From Paramecium tetraurelia (Eukaryota; Ciliophora; Oligohymenophorea; Peniculida; Parameciidae): 64,000 nucleotides of DNA. The translations under genes were made by a program, and so were the position numbers. The notes beneath the pieces are model-generated. The model saw only the letters and a list, made by a program, of their open reading frames with translations, did no database searches and was not told the origin of the DNA. Location: contig NW_001798983.1 of the NCBI RefSeq assembly GCF_000165425.1, positions 65,259 to 129,258 on the forward strand. Direction: 5' to 3'. This document shows, piece after piece, positions 1-10,887 of this stretch (position 1 is its first letter; each line of letters starts with the position of its first letter).

Positions 1-606
1 GATAAATTCTCCTATAATAAATGCACTACGAAAGTACACAATATCATTTTTGCCAACATGTATATTGAACATATTGGAGATGTGGTTTTTAACAATTATA
101 CCACTAATGACAAAGGCATTCTGACTCTCTCTGAAAATCATAAAATGGTTGGAACTGTTTATGATAGTAATGGCTAAGAAAAGTACAAGTTGAAAGGATT
201 ATGGAATGATTCATTGGTTGCTCATAATGTTTAAACAGGAAAAGAAACTTTGGTTTGGAGAAAGTACGATTTGCCTTAAGACTATAAAAATTACTTCTTT
301 TTTACTAAATTCGCTCTTAATTTGAATCTGCTTAATATAGATTTGATTAAATAGCTTCCGTGTACAGATTGTAGATTAAGACCGGATCAATTGGCTTTAG
401 AGTATGGCTTCATTGATTTGGCTGCTGATGAAAAACATCGTCTTGAATAGAAATAGAGATAGAGAAGAAAGGAGATGCAAATTGCAGGTCAACAGCATTT
501 GCCTTAATATTTTGATTTGATCAAGGAACCATGCACAAATGAAATGATTTATAAATACAAGGGGAATTATTGGAGGAAAAAAGGAGAGGGCTTAGACTTG
601 TTTTGA
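1..606 (+). CDS. Oxysterol-binding protein-related protein, C-terminal part
   Basis: Lipid-transfer protein of the OSBP/ORP family, which moves sterols or phosphoinositides between membranes at contact sites. The gene enters from the left edge and stays open in frame 1 for about 200 codons to TGA at 604-606. Seen: the family block [10 protein letters not shown], then a [18 protein letters not shown] stretch, matching the conserved C-terminal 'LPxTDxRxRPDxxxLE...K..LEEKQR' region, and an earlier VHNIIF segment. No intron is needed in this part. The next gene on the opposite strand ends only 26 bases away, tail to tail. The N-terminal half and any PH domain lie outside the window. Confidence 0.9.
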
Positions 607-632
607 TTACTTATATATATGCATATAAGATA

Positions 633-1283
633 TCAATTAAATAACTAGATCCTTTATATGAGTTTATCCAATTAATTATCTTAATTGAATTCCTTGATTA
701 ATTAGTAGAAATGTTCATTCTTAGGATTTATGGTATGAACTATTTTGTAGATTTCAAATTATTTACTTCTTAATTTATCTTCAAGTTTGATTTGAATGTG
801 TACATTCTAATTGTATTCCAGCTGGATGTCAAGAATCTTTTGATGATAGTCATATTCTAAGTACACTCCAGTAATTTGCTATAATTATATTATCAATTTC
901 TCCTTCATTTCTCTTTCCTCCTTTAGTTGATTGATATCATTTTAACATTCTAATAAATAGTTGTGAACAATAAATACTAATGAGTTTCTCTTATAACTTA
1001 ATATAATTTGAATTCTCATTGCATGATTATTCAATTAGAGACTCAATCTTTTGGTTTTATTCTTATTGGTATGAAATCAGTTAACCAATTTAAATCTAAG
1101 CAGTCTCTTTATTTCCTTTAGATTTTAACTTCGATTACTGTTCTTCCACTACTTTTTTGTATTAATCAATTTATTTTTATTGCTACATTTGAATCTCTTT
1201 TTGTTAAAGGATCTTGTCATTATACTATTTCTTTTTCTAATCCAACAAAGCTAACAAGATCTTCTTGGATTTGTCGATCTCAT
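633..1283 (-). CDS. Conserved-looking hypothetical protein, coiled-coil-like
   Basis: Not recognised. About 208 residues if a 24-base intron at 1062-1085 (GTTAAC...AAG), which holds the only in-frame TGA, is removed. The N-terminal third is very basic (Lys/Arg/Asn rich). The C-terminal 120 codons are mixed and charged and look helical, with segments such as QLKEEREMKEKL and KLEDKLRSKQFEIYK. It is tail to tail with the OSBP gene. The AAG acceptor is unusual but recurs in this window. Without splicing, an alternative start would lie near 1018. Confidence 0.5.
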
Positions 1284-1550
1284 TTTGGACTGAATTTTAA
1301 TACTCAAAAAACTAGAGAATTTAAATTTAAGACTTTTATTCAATATTATTATTCATAATATTAATTTTTAATCATTAGAATATTTTCATCTAGAAAATTT
1401 ATTATACAAATATCAGTTAATTAGATTGAAAATATATATTTTAAACTCTACTCCTATATGATTTTAATTGTGCAATCTTGAAATTATAATTTCTTAAGTT
1501 CTATTTTTTCGCTAAGCGATTTATAAATTAGTATATAAAATTATATAATG

Positions 1551-2964
1551 TCAAGCATCAAATTATTAAACTATTTTTGTGTACTCTTCTAATTTGCTTT
1601 ATCTTCTCAATAAATAAATAATGCAAAAAGAGATAATGAACAATATAGTTATTACTACATTAATTGCCTTAAGTATAAAAGAAGCTGCTTCTTTTTTAAA
1701 TTTTGGAGACTATAATTTTGATTAAAAATTACTATTAAACATTCATCTTCATAATCCTTAACATTTTAGAATTAAATTCTGGACTTAAACTCCTCATAAT
1801 CACATTTATATTAATTATTACAAATTGGCATCAAAGTGCCATTATATAATACTTAAACATAATACTAATTTCCATGACCTAACTTTCTATATAATTCGAA
1901 TATAATATTGCTGGCATAACCAGGAAATGTATAGATACAGTTTTTATTTTATACTTTCTCATTTAAATACACCTATTTTACACATTCAAATGATGTTAGA
2001 TTAAGAGCATTCAAAATCAATTGAACAGTAGCAGCATGAGCAGAAAAGATTCTGAATTTATGTTCCGTTTGATTGTTAATAACATTCTCAATGTTCAATA
2101 GTAAATTTCTAAAAAATGGAGTAGCTAAAAGACGAGTTTATCTAAAATATGTGTCTCAATCAAATACTCAAAATCTATATTATGTTCAAGAGAAAAATAG
2201 AGATACTATAGAAGTTTCATTTATGACTGTGTACTCTCCTTTAGTTTCGGTAAGTCATACCCATTATATTCACAAGAATCGAAAGTGTCCTGATATTCGT
2301 ATAAATCTGTAATGTTCTAAATGATATTCAAATATACTAATTGTGATGCAACAATTCCTAACTATTATGTAAAATCTGATATTAAGGATTGAGCCTTACT
2401 ATTAATTTGGTAGTATAGTTTAGAATTGATATTGCTGTTTCTGAATTCCTCATTTCTGGGACAAGCCAAGGCATCATATCCTTTAAGATATATATCTAAC
2501 TATTTCTCTCTAACATGCACTGGAATAGCTTGTTATAACCCTGGAAGGGCTGCATCTCCAAAATCTTCAAATTCTTTCTAATTTGGAGGAAGTAAATAAG
2601 AGCGATTCAAATCTGGATTTATTTTTGGCCCTGTTCCTGCCGGATACATGCCTTAAAGATTGCTCAATGCACTCAGTATCGTTCTATTAACATCTGTGCT
2701 CTCAATGTAAATTTCTGCTTCATTGTAAAACTAACTCAAGAGTTTCAAATCCTCGATGTATCTCTTTCTTAGCCATTATCCTAGAACATAATGTTATCTT
2801 GTTCCTATTGGTGTCAATTATCCATTCAAAATTCCCTATTATTCAAATTCCTTGCATTTCCAATTACAATAAGTTGGTGTACATGCACCATTTCTCCATA
2901 AAATTTATGATAATACTAATTAATCACCAAAGGCTTAAGATAAAAGAATAAGAAGGAATATCAT
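1551..2964 (-). CDS. Histidine acid phosphatase family protein, predicted catalytically dead, type I membrane
   Basis: About 454 residues after removing introns 2142-2167 and 1710-1732. Seen: a signal peptide at the start, a family core (GQLTPIGTRQHYVLGQWLRKRY, then STDVNRTILSALSNLQGMYP), and a C-terminal hydrophobic span followed by RRQ. In active members the motif RHGxRxP carries the phosphate-accepting His and HD carries the proton donor. Here the first reads RNGACTP and the second SAHAAT, so His, an Arg and Asp are all replaced. Secreted or surface localisation is inferred from signal and anchor. A binding or regulatory role is possible but unproven. The gene is on the minus strand and ends 267 bases beyond the start of the hypothetical gene at 1283. 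Confidence 0.85.
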
Positions 2965-3192
2965 GAAAAATTAATATTTAATAATAAATATATAATATAT
3001 TTTACAAAATTAATATTTCTTTGTTTCTAATATATTAAATGAACTTAAATATTATATAATAAAAAGATTAGATATTTATTTCAAAGCAAAAAATTTTCAA
3101 AAAACAATAAAGTAAGGAAATTTCTTTAGATTATTTAAATTATTGATAAATCAATATAACTATTGATTTAAATGTTATGTAACCATTTAAAA

Positions 3193-3609
3193 TCAAAAAA
3201 GTTCAAATATCATCATAAACATCTTACCAACACTAATAGGAATTCGGCAAAAACTATATTGTATAATATTTTCACACTTAACTAGTTTCAGAGGATCATT
3301 CTTAAATAAAATCAATCTTTTGAAATTGATGTTTAAATATTTCTTCATATAAAAAATGAAAACAATTTATAATTACTGATATTCATAAAATTTTGCTTGA
3401 TGAATTCATACGATTAAATATTTATACCTTCAGGTAAACCTTTCATGAAACAAACTTAAAATAAAGATAATTTACTATTCTTAAAAAAATAGATTACCAA
3501 AAGCGCTAAAATAATGCCAAGAATTATGCTATCAAATTTTATTCGATTCTTAAGAAATTTCAGTCAGTAATAATTTTTGTGTTGATAATTAATTAAAAGT
3601 AGAATACAT
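3193..3609 (-). CDS. Small one-span membrane protein, unrecognised; possible frameshift
   Basis: Coding-like sequence on the minus strand directly downstream of the gene at 3680-4528. It starts MYSTFNQL, carries one hydrophobic span (FDSIILGIILALLVIYFF), then GLPEGINIQ, and ends KMFMMIFELF. A 34-base intron (GTAATT...GAAG) joins the two distal frames. Between the N-terminal piece and the membrane span the frame changes by one base at an AAAA run (about 3530), with no GT available for an intron. Either the run length is wrong or the N-terminal piece is not part of the gene. Function unknown. Confidence 0.45.
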
Positions 3610-3679
3610 AGAAAATTCTTTTATTTAGATATAAATAAATTCATAAAATGGTAGAACAAATATCAGAGGAATTATTTGA

Positions 3680-4528
3680 TCAACATGGATCTGTTTTGAT
3701 CTTCAATTTACCATATTGAATCCCAGCGAACTCATTCAACGACTCCATCTACACCTTGATTTATTTTCTATCAATTTTATTTAGTTTATCTAAGTAGTCT
3801 GCTGAGTCTAATAAATATTAGTTAATGCTCTTAAAAGATTGAACCAAAGAGGGAGGCTTGTTTAGTTTAAAGGACTTCCTCCATTATTAATAAAACTCTC
3901 CTTATAATACGAATTTTTGGATGTTTTCTTTTTATTTTAAATCATTGATAGTAACGCTTTAAAATATATCGGGCAATTTCATTTATTGAAGCTCCCTCAA
4001 AGTTTATTATTTAACTAACTATTGATCACTTTTTAGTTGTTAATTAAGTTGCCTCATAGTTTCCTTTTTTCGTTTTATCTGATTACTAATAGCAACTTTT
4101 GGTAACAGCTAGTATCCGTGAACCATTTGCTGTTCAGATTTGTGTTTTATCATGGGAGGGGCTTTTTTCAAGGTTGTATCTTGATGTTGAGTATATTTGT
4201 CGAGATTTTCGACAATCAATTGATTGTAAGAATCTTAATCGAACGTCTCTTTCTTGAGTTCCATGTATACGGAATCAAAATTTATATTTTGCTTTCTGGC
4301 TGTAATTATTTCTTTGGCCCTGTGGAGTACTGAAGAAGATTAAAGTGGTAGCGATGCCTATTATGGTGGAGATTCCTCTTCAGTGGGCAAATTGGAAAGA
4401 ATCGAGTCAAGGGCATTTAGCTTAAGTTTTAATTGGAAGTCTGGTTTTTTTTATAGAATCTTGGTAATTCTGGTCCTTGCGAGACTCGCCTTGAGAATAA
4501 CCTAAGCATTTTGATTGTCATTATTCAT
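3680..4528 (-). CDS. Hypothetical protein, 282 aa, intronless
   Basis: Not recognised. A single uninterrupted frame of 282 residues from ATG 4528 to TGA 3680. It is rich in Lys, Gln and Leu with helical stretches (for example RKKETMRQLNQQLKSDQQL) and a Ser/Pro/Glu patch near residue 50. No signal peptide, membrane span or Cys motif. It is divergently arranged with the Imp4 gene: the two start codons are 11 bases apart, so the promoters must overlap the neighbouring transcription units or be extremely short. Confidence 0.75.
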
Positions 4529-4539
4529 AATTTTAATTA

Positions 4540-5451
4540 ATGCTCAGAAAGAACGTGAGACTTAGAAAAGAGTACCTCATGAGAATAGAGGACGAGAAGC
4601 GAGCCAAGCAGAAGTATGATAATAAAATGAGATTGCTCAATGCAGAAATTGAGAGGAAAAATGTTCCTACTGATCTATATAGGGATGAGGAGAATCTGAG
4701 AAAGGAAATGAATGCTTAGGATGATAACACCATAGGTTCATCAGTATCCTTATTCGATAGTGCCAAGAACTCATTTAGATGATGAATATGCTATGAGTTT
4801 TTATAGAGAACCCCAGATTGTATTGACAACAAGCAGATCTCCATCTCAGAGATTGGTTACTTTAATGAAAGAGATGGGATTGATATTTCCAAATTGTACT
4901 AGAGTCAATAGAGGTGCATAAGTAGTGAAGGATCTGGTAATACATTGTTAACAAAAAAATTACTCAGATTTAATAATTGTACATGAACATCGAGGGGAAC
5001 CTGATGGATTAATCATATCCCATATGCCCTTAGGTCCTACTATTTATTTTGGAGTAAAAAATGCTGTATTACGTCATGATTTAGATGTTAAAGCAGGTTA
5101 AATATCATTATTATCATAGACCCTCTTTCTGAGCAGTATCCTCATTTGATATTTGACAACTTCTCAACCAAACTAGGCGAAAGAGTGACTACAATATTAA
5201 AGCATCTGTTTCCAGTTCCGAAAATTGACAGCAAAAGAGTTCTTACATTTCACAATGAAAATGGAGTCATTCAATTTAGACATCACACTTACTAGAAATC
5301 ATTCAATCAAGTTGATTTAAATGAACAAGGTCCACGATTTGAATTAAAACCATATAAAATAACCTTAGGTACTATTGGATAAAAGGAAGCCATTGTAGAG
5401 TGGCAATTAAGAACTTTTATTAACACAGCCGGTAAGAAAAGTGTATTATGA
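4540..5451 (+). CDS. IMP4: U3 small nucleolar ribonucleoprotein protein Imp4 (Brix domain)
   Basis: Component of the Mpp10-Imp3-Imp4 complex that helps U3 snoRNA pair with pre-rRNA during small-subunit assembly in the nucleolus. The spliced protein is 287 residues, the usual Imp4 length. Seen: the N-terminus [13 protein letters not shown] typical of Imp4, then the Brix domain with [34 protein letters not shown] and VLRHD, ending in [16 protein letters not shown]. Introns at 4736-4760 (25 bases) and 5097-5119 (23 bases) both begin GTT and end TAG. Removing them restores the family sequence exactly. Divergent from the gene at 4528. Confidence 0.95.
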
Positions 5452-5479
5452 AATTGTATGTAAATAATTAATTTATTAA

Positions 5480-5875
5480 ATGGACTCAAAAATTATTCCA
5501 CTTCAAAACATTGATGAATTCAAGACATCCATTCTCATCGAAGAAAGAGTGGCCATCTTAATATTTACTGCAGAATGGTTTTATATAGTCATAATTTCAA
5601 GGTGTCAACCAAGTTTGAACCTAGTTACTTAAATGAAAAAAGAGTTGGATCAATAGAGGAAGAGACTAAGCCAATAGACAGGTGCAATTAATATCTTTGT
5701 TGTGGATCATGAAAAAGAGGGATGTTATCAAATAGTCAAGTAATTTGCTCCAACTACATTGCCATATGTATATTTATTTGAGAAAGGGAAATATATTGCT
5801 CAATTCGGAGGCCTTGATGTTTTTGCGATGAATAAGCTAATCAAGAAAGCTTTGGAATCGTCAAGAGCACTATGA
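5480..5875 (+). CDS. Thioredoxin-like protein, active site WCQPS
   Basis: Small cytosolic-looking thioredoxin-fold protein of 123 residues after removal of a 24-base intron (5578-5601). Seen: TAEWCQPSLN where thioredoxins have A-x-WCGPC, then INIFVVDHE, the cis-Pro loop region APTTLPYVYLF and KGKYIAQFGG, all in thioredoxin order. Only the first Cys of CxxC is present (CQPS), so it resembles monothiol or nucleoredoxin-like members more than a classic disulfide reductase. The intron is a multiple of three, has no TGA, and sits inside the Trp-Cys motif, so the unspliced message stays open with eight extra codons. It begins 28 bases after Imp4 on the same strand. Confidence 0.85.
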
Positions 5876-6467
5876 ATAAATATTTTGCATTTTCTATTAG
5901 TAATTTCTTAGATCATTCTCCACTCAATCAGCATTATAAAATTAGATATATATATTAAACTATATTAATTTTTTGATATTATATCCTACCTGTTTGAGAT
6001 TTTAAAGAGTTATGATCACTATTTAAAATAATGAATTAGCAACTAATCAATCTGCTTTATGATAGTGATAGTAATAGGAATAGTGATTTTTATAATTATT
6101 AATTTTTTATAATTAAAATTTCTTTTTTCTTTAGAAAGTCTTCCTAATCAAAACATCCTTTCAATTGAATATCCAATATTAATACCTTGAAGCATTTATT
6201 ATTAAATTAAGTTAAATTATTCAAATGGATAATTTAGTGTCATTATGTAGTTAATCATTGAGCCATCTTCAATAATTATATTTTTGTTTAAAAAGTGGCT
6301 AACCTACACAAACTCATTCTCTTAGTCTAATAACAGATGTCGTATTGTTTTAGATGCTTGTTAGTTATTTTAAAGGTCATACTTCGAATATTCCTAATTA
6401 GCCAATCAAATTGCAAGAAAGGCACATTAAGTTTTGGTTTATAAATATTATTTTCAAATTAATTAAA
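5876..6467 (+). promoter_or_regulatory. H2B upstream region with CCAAT box and TATA-like element
   Basis: A 592-base gap before histone H2B. Near its end it holds AGCCAATCAAATTGC at about 6400-6413, close to the CCAATCARA box described upstream of Tetrahymena histone genes, and TATAAATA at 6440-6447, 21 bases before the H2B ATG. The frame of H2B is open upstream to an ATG near 6225. I read that as chance, because only one stop codon exists and the canonical H2B start is obvious. A short open frame of about 46 codons starts near 6031 and may be nothing. Confidence 0.5.
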
Positions 6468-6845
6468 ATGGCACCTTCAAAATCACCAAAGGCTGATGCA
6501 GCTAAAAAGACAGTCAAAACAGTCAAGACAAAGAAAGGATCAGATGATAAAAAAAAGGCAAGAAGACGATAAGAGACATTCGCTTTGTATATTTACAAGG
6601 TTTTGAGATAAGTTCACCCAGAAATTGGTGTTTCAAGAAAAGCTATGAACATCATGAACTCATTCATCAACGATATCTTTGATAGAATTGCTCTTGAAGC
6701 CAGCAAGTTGGTTAGATTCAACAAGAGAAGAACACTCAGTTCAAGGGAAATCTAAACAGCAGTCAAATTGCTTCTTCCAGGAGAATTGGCCAGACATGCC
6801 ATCTCAGAAGGAACAAAGGCAGTCACCAAATACACCAGTGGTTGA
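6468..6845 (+). CDS. Histone H2B
   Basis: Core histone of 125 residues, intronless. Seen: a Lys-rich tail starting [10 protein letters not shown], then the histone fold with [51 protein letters not shown] and the C-terminal KAVTKYTSG shared by H2B of all eukaryotes. The start was chosen at 6468 because the tail matches ciliate H2B. Codon use is less A+T-biased than in the neighbours, as expected for a highly expressed gene. A histone-type CCAAT box lies about 60 bases upstream. Very secure. Confidence 0.98.
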
Positions 6846-7097
6846 TTTATTCAATTTAATTCATAATATCATTAAAATAGATGTTAAGTTTTATTATTAT
6901 TTTTTTATATTGTTCTACTTAATGAATACAAAAATATTGTTATTCTTATATAAACTAAATAATTAAATTTGAAGGTCCCCAATTGAATCAAGGATGTTAT
7001 GTAGTAATTATATGAATTGCCATGATAATACTATGGTGTTATTCTGCTGATTCAATTCGAAAATATTTCATGAATTAAAAATTTAATATATAATTTA

Positions 7098-8502
7098 ATG
7101 AAACAGGTTCCTATTGTATATTTTTTTCAGAATGAACCAAAGACACAATTTATGTTCTTTTTCTAAGGAGAGGAAGTATAGAAATGATGTAATTTATAAT
7201 GTAGCTTGTTGTTAAAAATATATTACAGCAATTTCCTTTTAAAATTACTAGTCACCATATTCGATTTAAAATATTTGTTTAAGACATCGAACCAAAAACG
7301 TAATTGATTAAATTCATTCTTAGTCATGCTTGGTTTGATATCTCTAATCCAAATGCCAAAGTGCCAGTTGTCAATGATACTGTTTATGCTAAAATATTGA
7401 CTCTCTAAGATCTTTCGTATAGTAGGATAGCCAAAAAAATGGTTGAAAGTGTGCAATAAGATTAGAAGGTAGGAGATTTAAAGCCCCCAAAAAATACTAT
7501 TCAATCATCACCATAAACTCAAAATAGGGTATAGCAATAATAATCCAATTAATCACCAATATTGCAATAGTAACTAAATTCAAAATAAACTCTGCAGCCT
7601 GTTGCATAGTAAGGTGGTGAGAGACAGAGCAATAGATAATTGAGTAATTAATCAAATGGGACTAGTCAAAGTGGAGATCTTTTGGAAGCTTTTGAGAAAT
7701 TCGATTTTAAACCAAATAATCTTCACACTCAATCCTAACCAATCAGTCAGGCAGATCTAGATGTGAACAATTAAAATAATACTAATTTTTAGAATTTCCA
7801 ACAATTCTAACCAACCATTTTGTAAAATGATTAAGACTAATTTCATATGTCTGGATTGGATTCTCGACCAGAATAGAATGATGCTCAGTTTACACAATTC
7901 TAACAAAAACCATCACAATAGTAAGCAAAAAAGGGAGAGGATCTATTTGAATTTGAAGTAGAGAAGAAAGTCAATCCCTAAAATGATCAATCCCAAAAGA
8001 GAGATGGACAAGATTTGTTTTCATTCGATGCTCCAAATCAATAGACATAATCATAATAATCTAATGATTAATATGAGGGGTTGACTGATAAATAAATTGT
8101 TGATATGAGGGTAGAATAAGCAGCAGAGGGTTTACAAAAGATCTGGTAAAATGAGGCAGATTATAATGAGTAAAGACAATAAGCTAAAGAAGAAATAGAA
8201 CCCAAAATATTAAAATGGGCCTATAAGAATAACGTAAGAAATAATTTAAGATTGCTACTTTCAACTTTGAATGAAGTCTTGTGGGATGGAACAGATTGGT
8301 AATGTTCATTTGGTGATTTGATGACGGATGGCAAAGTTAAAGTACTCAATATCTCTAAATATTTTAGTTAAAGTATCGTCAAGCTTTATTGATTGTTCAT
8401 CCAGATAAGCATAACTAGACTCCTGCATAATAGAGATACATTGCTGAACGAGTATTTTACGAACTTAATTAAGCTTGGAATGATGATAAAAATAGAAATT
8501 GA
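7098..8502 (+). CDS. Auxilin-like J-domain protein (clathrin uncoating)
   Basis: 449 residues after introns 7176-7204 (29 bases) and 8342-8367 (26 bases). The C-terminus is an auxilin/GAK-type J domain: NLRLLLSTLNEVLWDG, then the VKLKYRQALLIVHPDKHN segment with the HPD tripeptide that stimulates Hsp70 ATPase, and VFYELNQAW at the end. J domains at the very C-terminus preceded by this LxTLxxVLW helix are typical of auxilins, which recruit Hsc70 to clathrin coats. The middle (about residues 130-300) is Gln/Asn/Ser rich with DLLEAF, DLFEF and DLFSF motifs that could be adaptor or clathrin contacts. The N-terminal 100 residues are unrecognised. Confidence 0.85.
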
Positions 8503-8801
8503 CAGATTTTAATATTTTAAATTGTTTAAATTGAAATTTCAATAAGAAATCAATTATAGCAAATATTAGTTTAATAATTTTTTCATTTGCTTTTTTTTAT
8601 GAATCCTATGTATCTTTACTTAACAATTTATTGTGTTTTACTGATTTTTGAATAAAGCATGAATATTTATGATTATCTATTATTATTCCCTTTGTTAAAG
8701 TTATTTGTGGCATTATAAAAATTCTGTTAATTTGATTTAAATTCTGTTGTTACTTTATATTTAAGAGTTCAAAAGATAATATAAAAATTATAATTAATAA
8801 A

Positions 8802-9254
8802 ATGTATTATTAATGTTCAAAATGCAGAGAACTGGTTGTGGACGAATAACCCTGCAAATGTGATAAAAAGTGGATAATTTTGATTTGTTTTGTCGTTGTA
8901 AAGATATCATTTATAGCATTCTGCTATAATTCGGTTATTCGTAGTAGTGTTTACGGAATATTCACATTTTCTGTCTTTGTTTTAGGGTTGATAGCCTTGA
9001 TAGTTAGTTTCTTCTTTTGTAGAAGTGATTAAAAACATAGGATCCCCTTAAATATGACTCTGCTTTAAGGATAATATGTAATTAATTGTATTAAATTTTA
9101 GAATCCTCAAGTGGTACAATAAAATCCATATGTATATGTTAATTAGTTCCAAAATCCTTAACCAAACATCTAACAAGCTGGATATTACTAATATCAAAAT
9201 TAAATCAATGCTAGTTAAAATAATTAAGTTTAAATTCCTATTTAATAACATTGA
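8802..9254 (+). CDS. Small two-span membrane protein with Cys-rich N-terminus and Gln/Asn-rich tail
   Basis: 142 residues after a 24-base intron at 9078-9101. The N-terminus has CSKCRE followed by CKCDKKW, a possible zinc-binding cluster. Two hydrophobic segments follow (about residues 25-45 and 52-78), then a short basic patch and a cytosolic-looking tail rich in Gln, Asn, Tyr and Pro (NPQVVQQNPYVYVNQ). This layout is reminiscent of membrane-anchored zinc-ribbon proteins, but no family can be assigned. The intron has no TGA and is a multiple of three, so retention would add eight codons without a stop. Confidence 0.7.
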
Positions 9255-9474
9255 TAAAAATGATTTACAGAATTTAACAAATTGATTATTTTTATTATTA
9301 ATTATTATCTCAATAAAAATATCAGTTCTGTATCTTAAATTGTAAAATATTAATTTTCAAAAATACATTATAATCTTAGCCTTAAGATACAACATAAATA
9401 GGTTGATAAATATAATGATGAACTTAAATAACAACAGTATTATTAAATAAAAATAGAAAAAGTTACTATCTTCA

Positions 9475-10540
9475 TCAAATTTCATTTGATGAATTAGTTT
9501 ATTATTCGCTTAATTCAATATCAGATTTAGTTTCTGTGATTACTAAATCATTATTTTTCTACTATGGCTGTAATTCAATGCCTATTATGGAAGGTCTAGA
9601 GCTTTCGTCTCCATCGATTATTTCCACTTCGACAGGCTCGTCAGATTTCTCGTATAGTGCATCCAAGACAACGGTTTTCTCCTTCTTCTTAAATTTGCTT
9701 TTCTTGAGAAATGAATCTTGTACCCAAAACTATAATAACCTGTTTTGATACGCAAAGAGCATTAAATATTAAAGGGATGATGACGAGTACAATAACAAGT
9801 TCAAGTTCTGGATATTAGTTTATAGGTTGAAACATCCATGATACTGCTGTCAATAAATATTCTCCCAAGAGTAATTAGAAGAAGTAGAGGATAACTTTGC
9901 TCTTGTTTATTGAGTGATAACTTACTGCAACAACGATTAAAATCCACAATGTTAATTAAAACATGTACACTCCATAAGCAACCTCAACTTTCGGTTTGGC
10001 TTTTTTGGCTTCAGTCTAATCCTCAGAACTTAGAGAGTAGGTTGTAATTTGAGGATAGGTTATAGTATAGTAATTTCCAGTTTGGAATTGCTAGAAGAAT
10101 TACTTAAATGCATACCGTCTAGCCCAACTTTTGAAATAGGTTTTCAAAGAGAGTGATTAATAGACAATTGATGAGCATGCCCAGAGTGCAATCCAACATG
10201 TAAGTAATAAAATACCTTTCTTAACTATATTATGTACCATTAACATTAATCTCCACTATCAGCAGAACTCAATAGTAAGGCTAAACCAATATTTAAGAAG
10301 TGTTGCACAACGGCACTAACAAACTATTTAGCAGTATCCTACTTATCTACTCTAAAATTACCATTAAAAATATTTTCCAAACTCTCTTAGGTTTCTCAAT
10401 GTGTCTCTTGACTATTAAATAAAAATGAACTCATTACAGACAAGGACTAAAAAGCAAAGGAATCCCAGAATGGATTACACTAGTATTCCAAATCCTCCCA
10501 ATAACTCACATCCCTAGGCTTCAGGTTCTTCCGTTGACAT
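9475..10540 (-). CDS. STIMATE/TMEM110-like multi-span membrane protein
   Basis: 307 residues after six introns (10412-10437, 10339-10361, 10216-10237, 10091-10115, 9902-9925, 9730-9751). In animals TMEM110 is an ER protein at ER-plasma membrane junctions that supports STIM-dependent Ca2+ entry. Seen in family order: CELLGGFGILVQSILGFL, KRHIEKPKRVWKIFLMDTAKQ, a D/N-rich luminal loop, CQWYFITYMLDCTLGMLI, YPELELVIVLVIIPLIFNAL and FWVQDSFLKKSKFKKK, with an acidic C-terminal tail. Every intron chosen restores this alignment. Two end in AAG. The start was placed at MSTEEPEAQG because upstream frame sequence is not family-like. Ca2+ regulation in ciliates is inference only. Confidence 0.85.
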
Positions 10541-10887
10541 GTAGAATCGAGTTAAATTAATTAATAATGCGAAATCTGGATATTCAATTAGTTCAGACAG
10601 TTACCAATCAATAAACTGTTGTTGTATCTTATAAGTCGGCATACCCTTACAAATGAATCGAATGGATTATATAGGATAATATTTGGAAATCATAACAATA
10701 AGATTATATAAAATATAGTGATAATTCAAATCCGAATTCTGAACTTCTTTATTCAACAAATAAATTGTAGTTAATAATAAATTAATCATTAATACATGGT
10801 TATGCCCCATTCGTATAGAGTGCATGAGAAATTGATGACAATTAGATATAATCTTAATGCAAATATATTAATTCAAGCCTGACTAAT

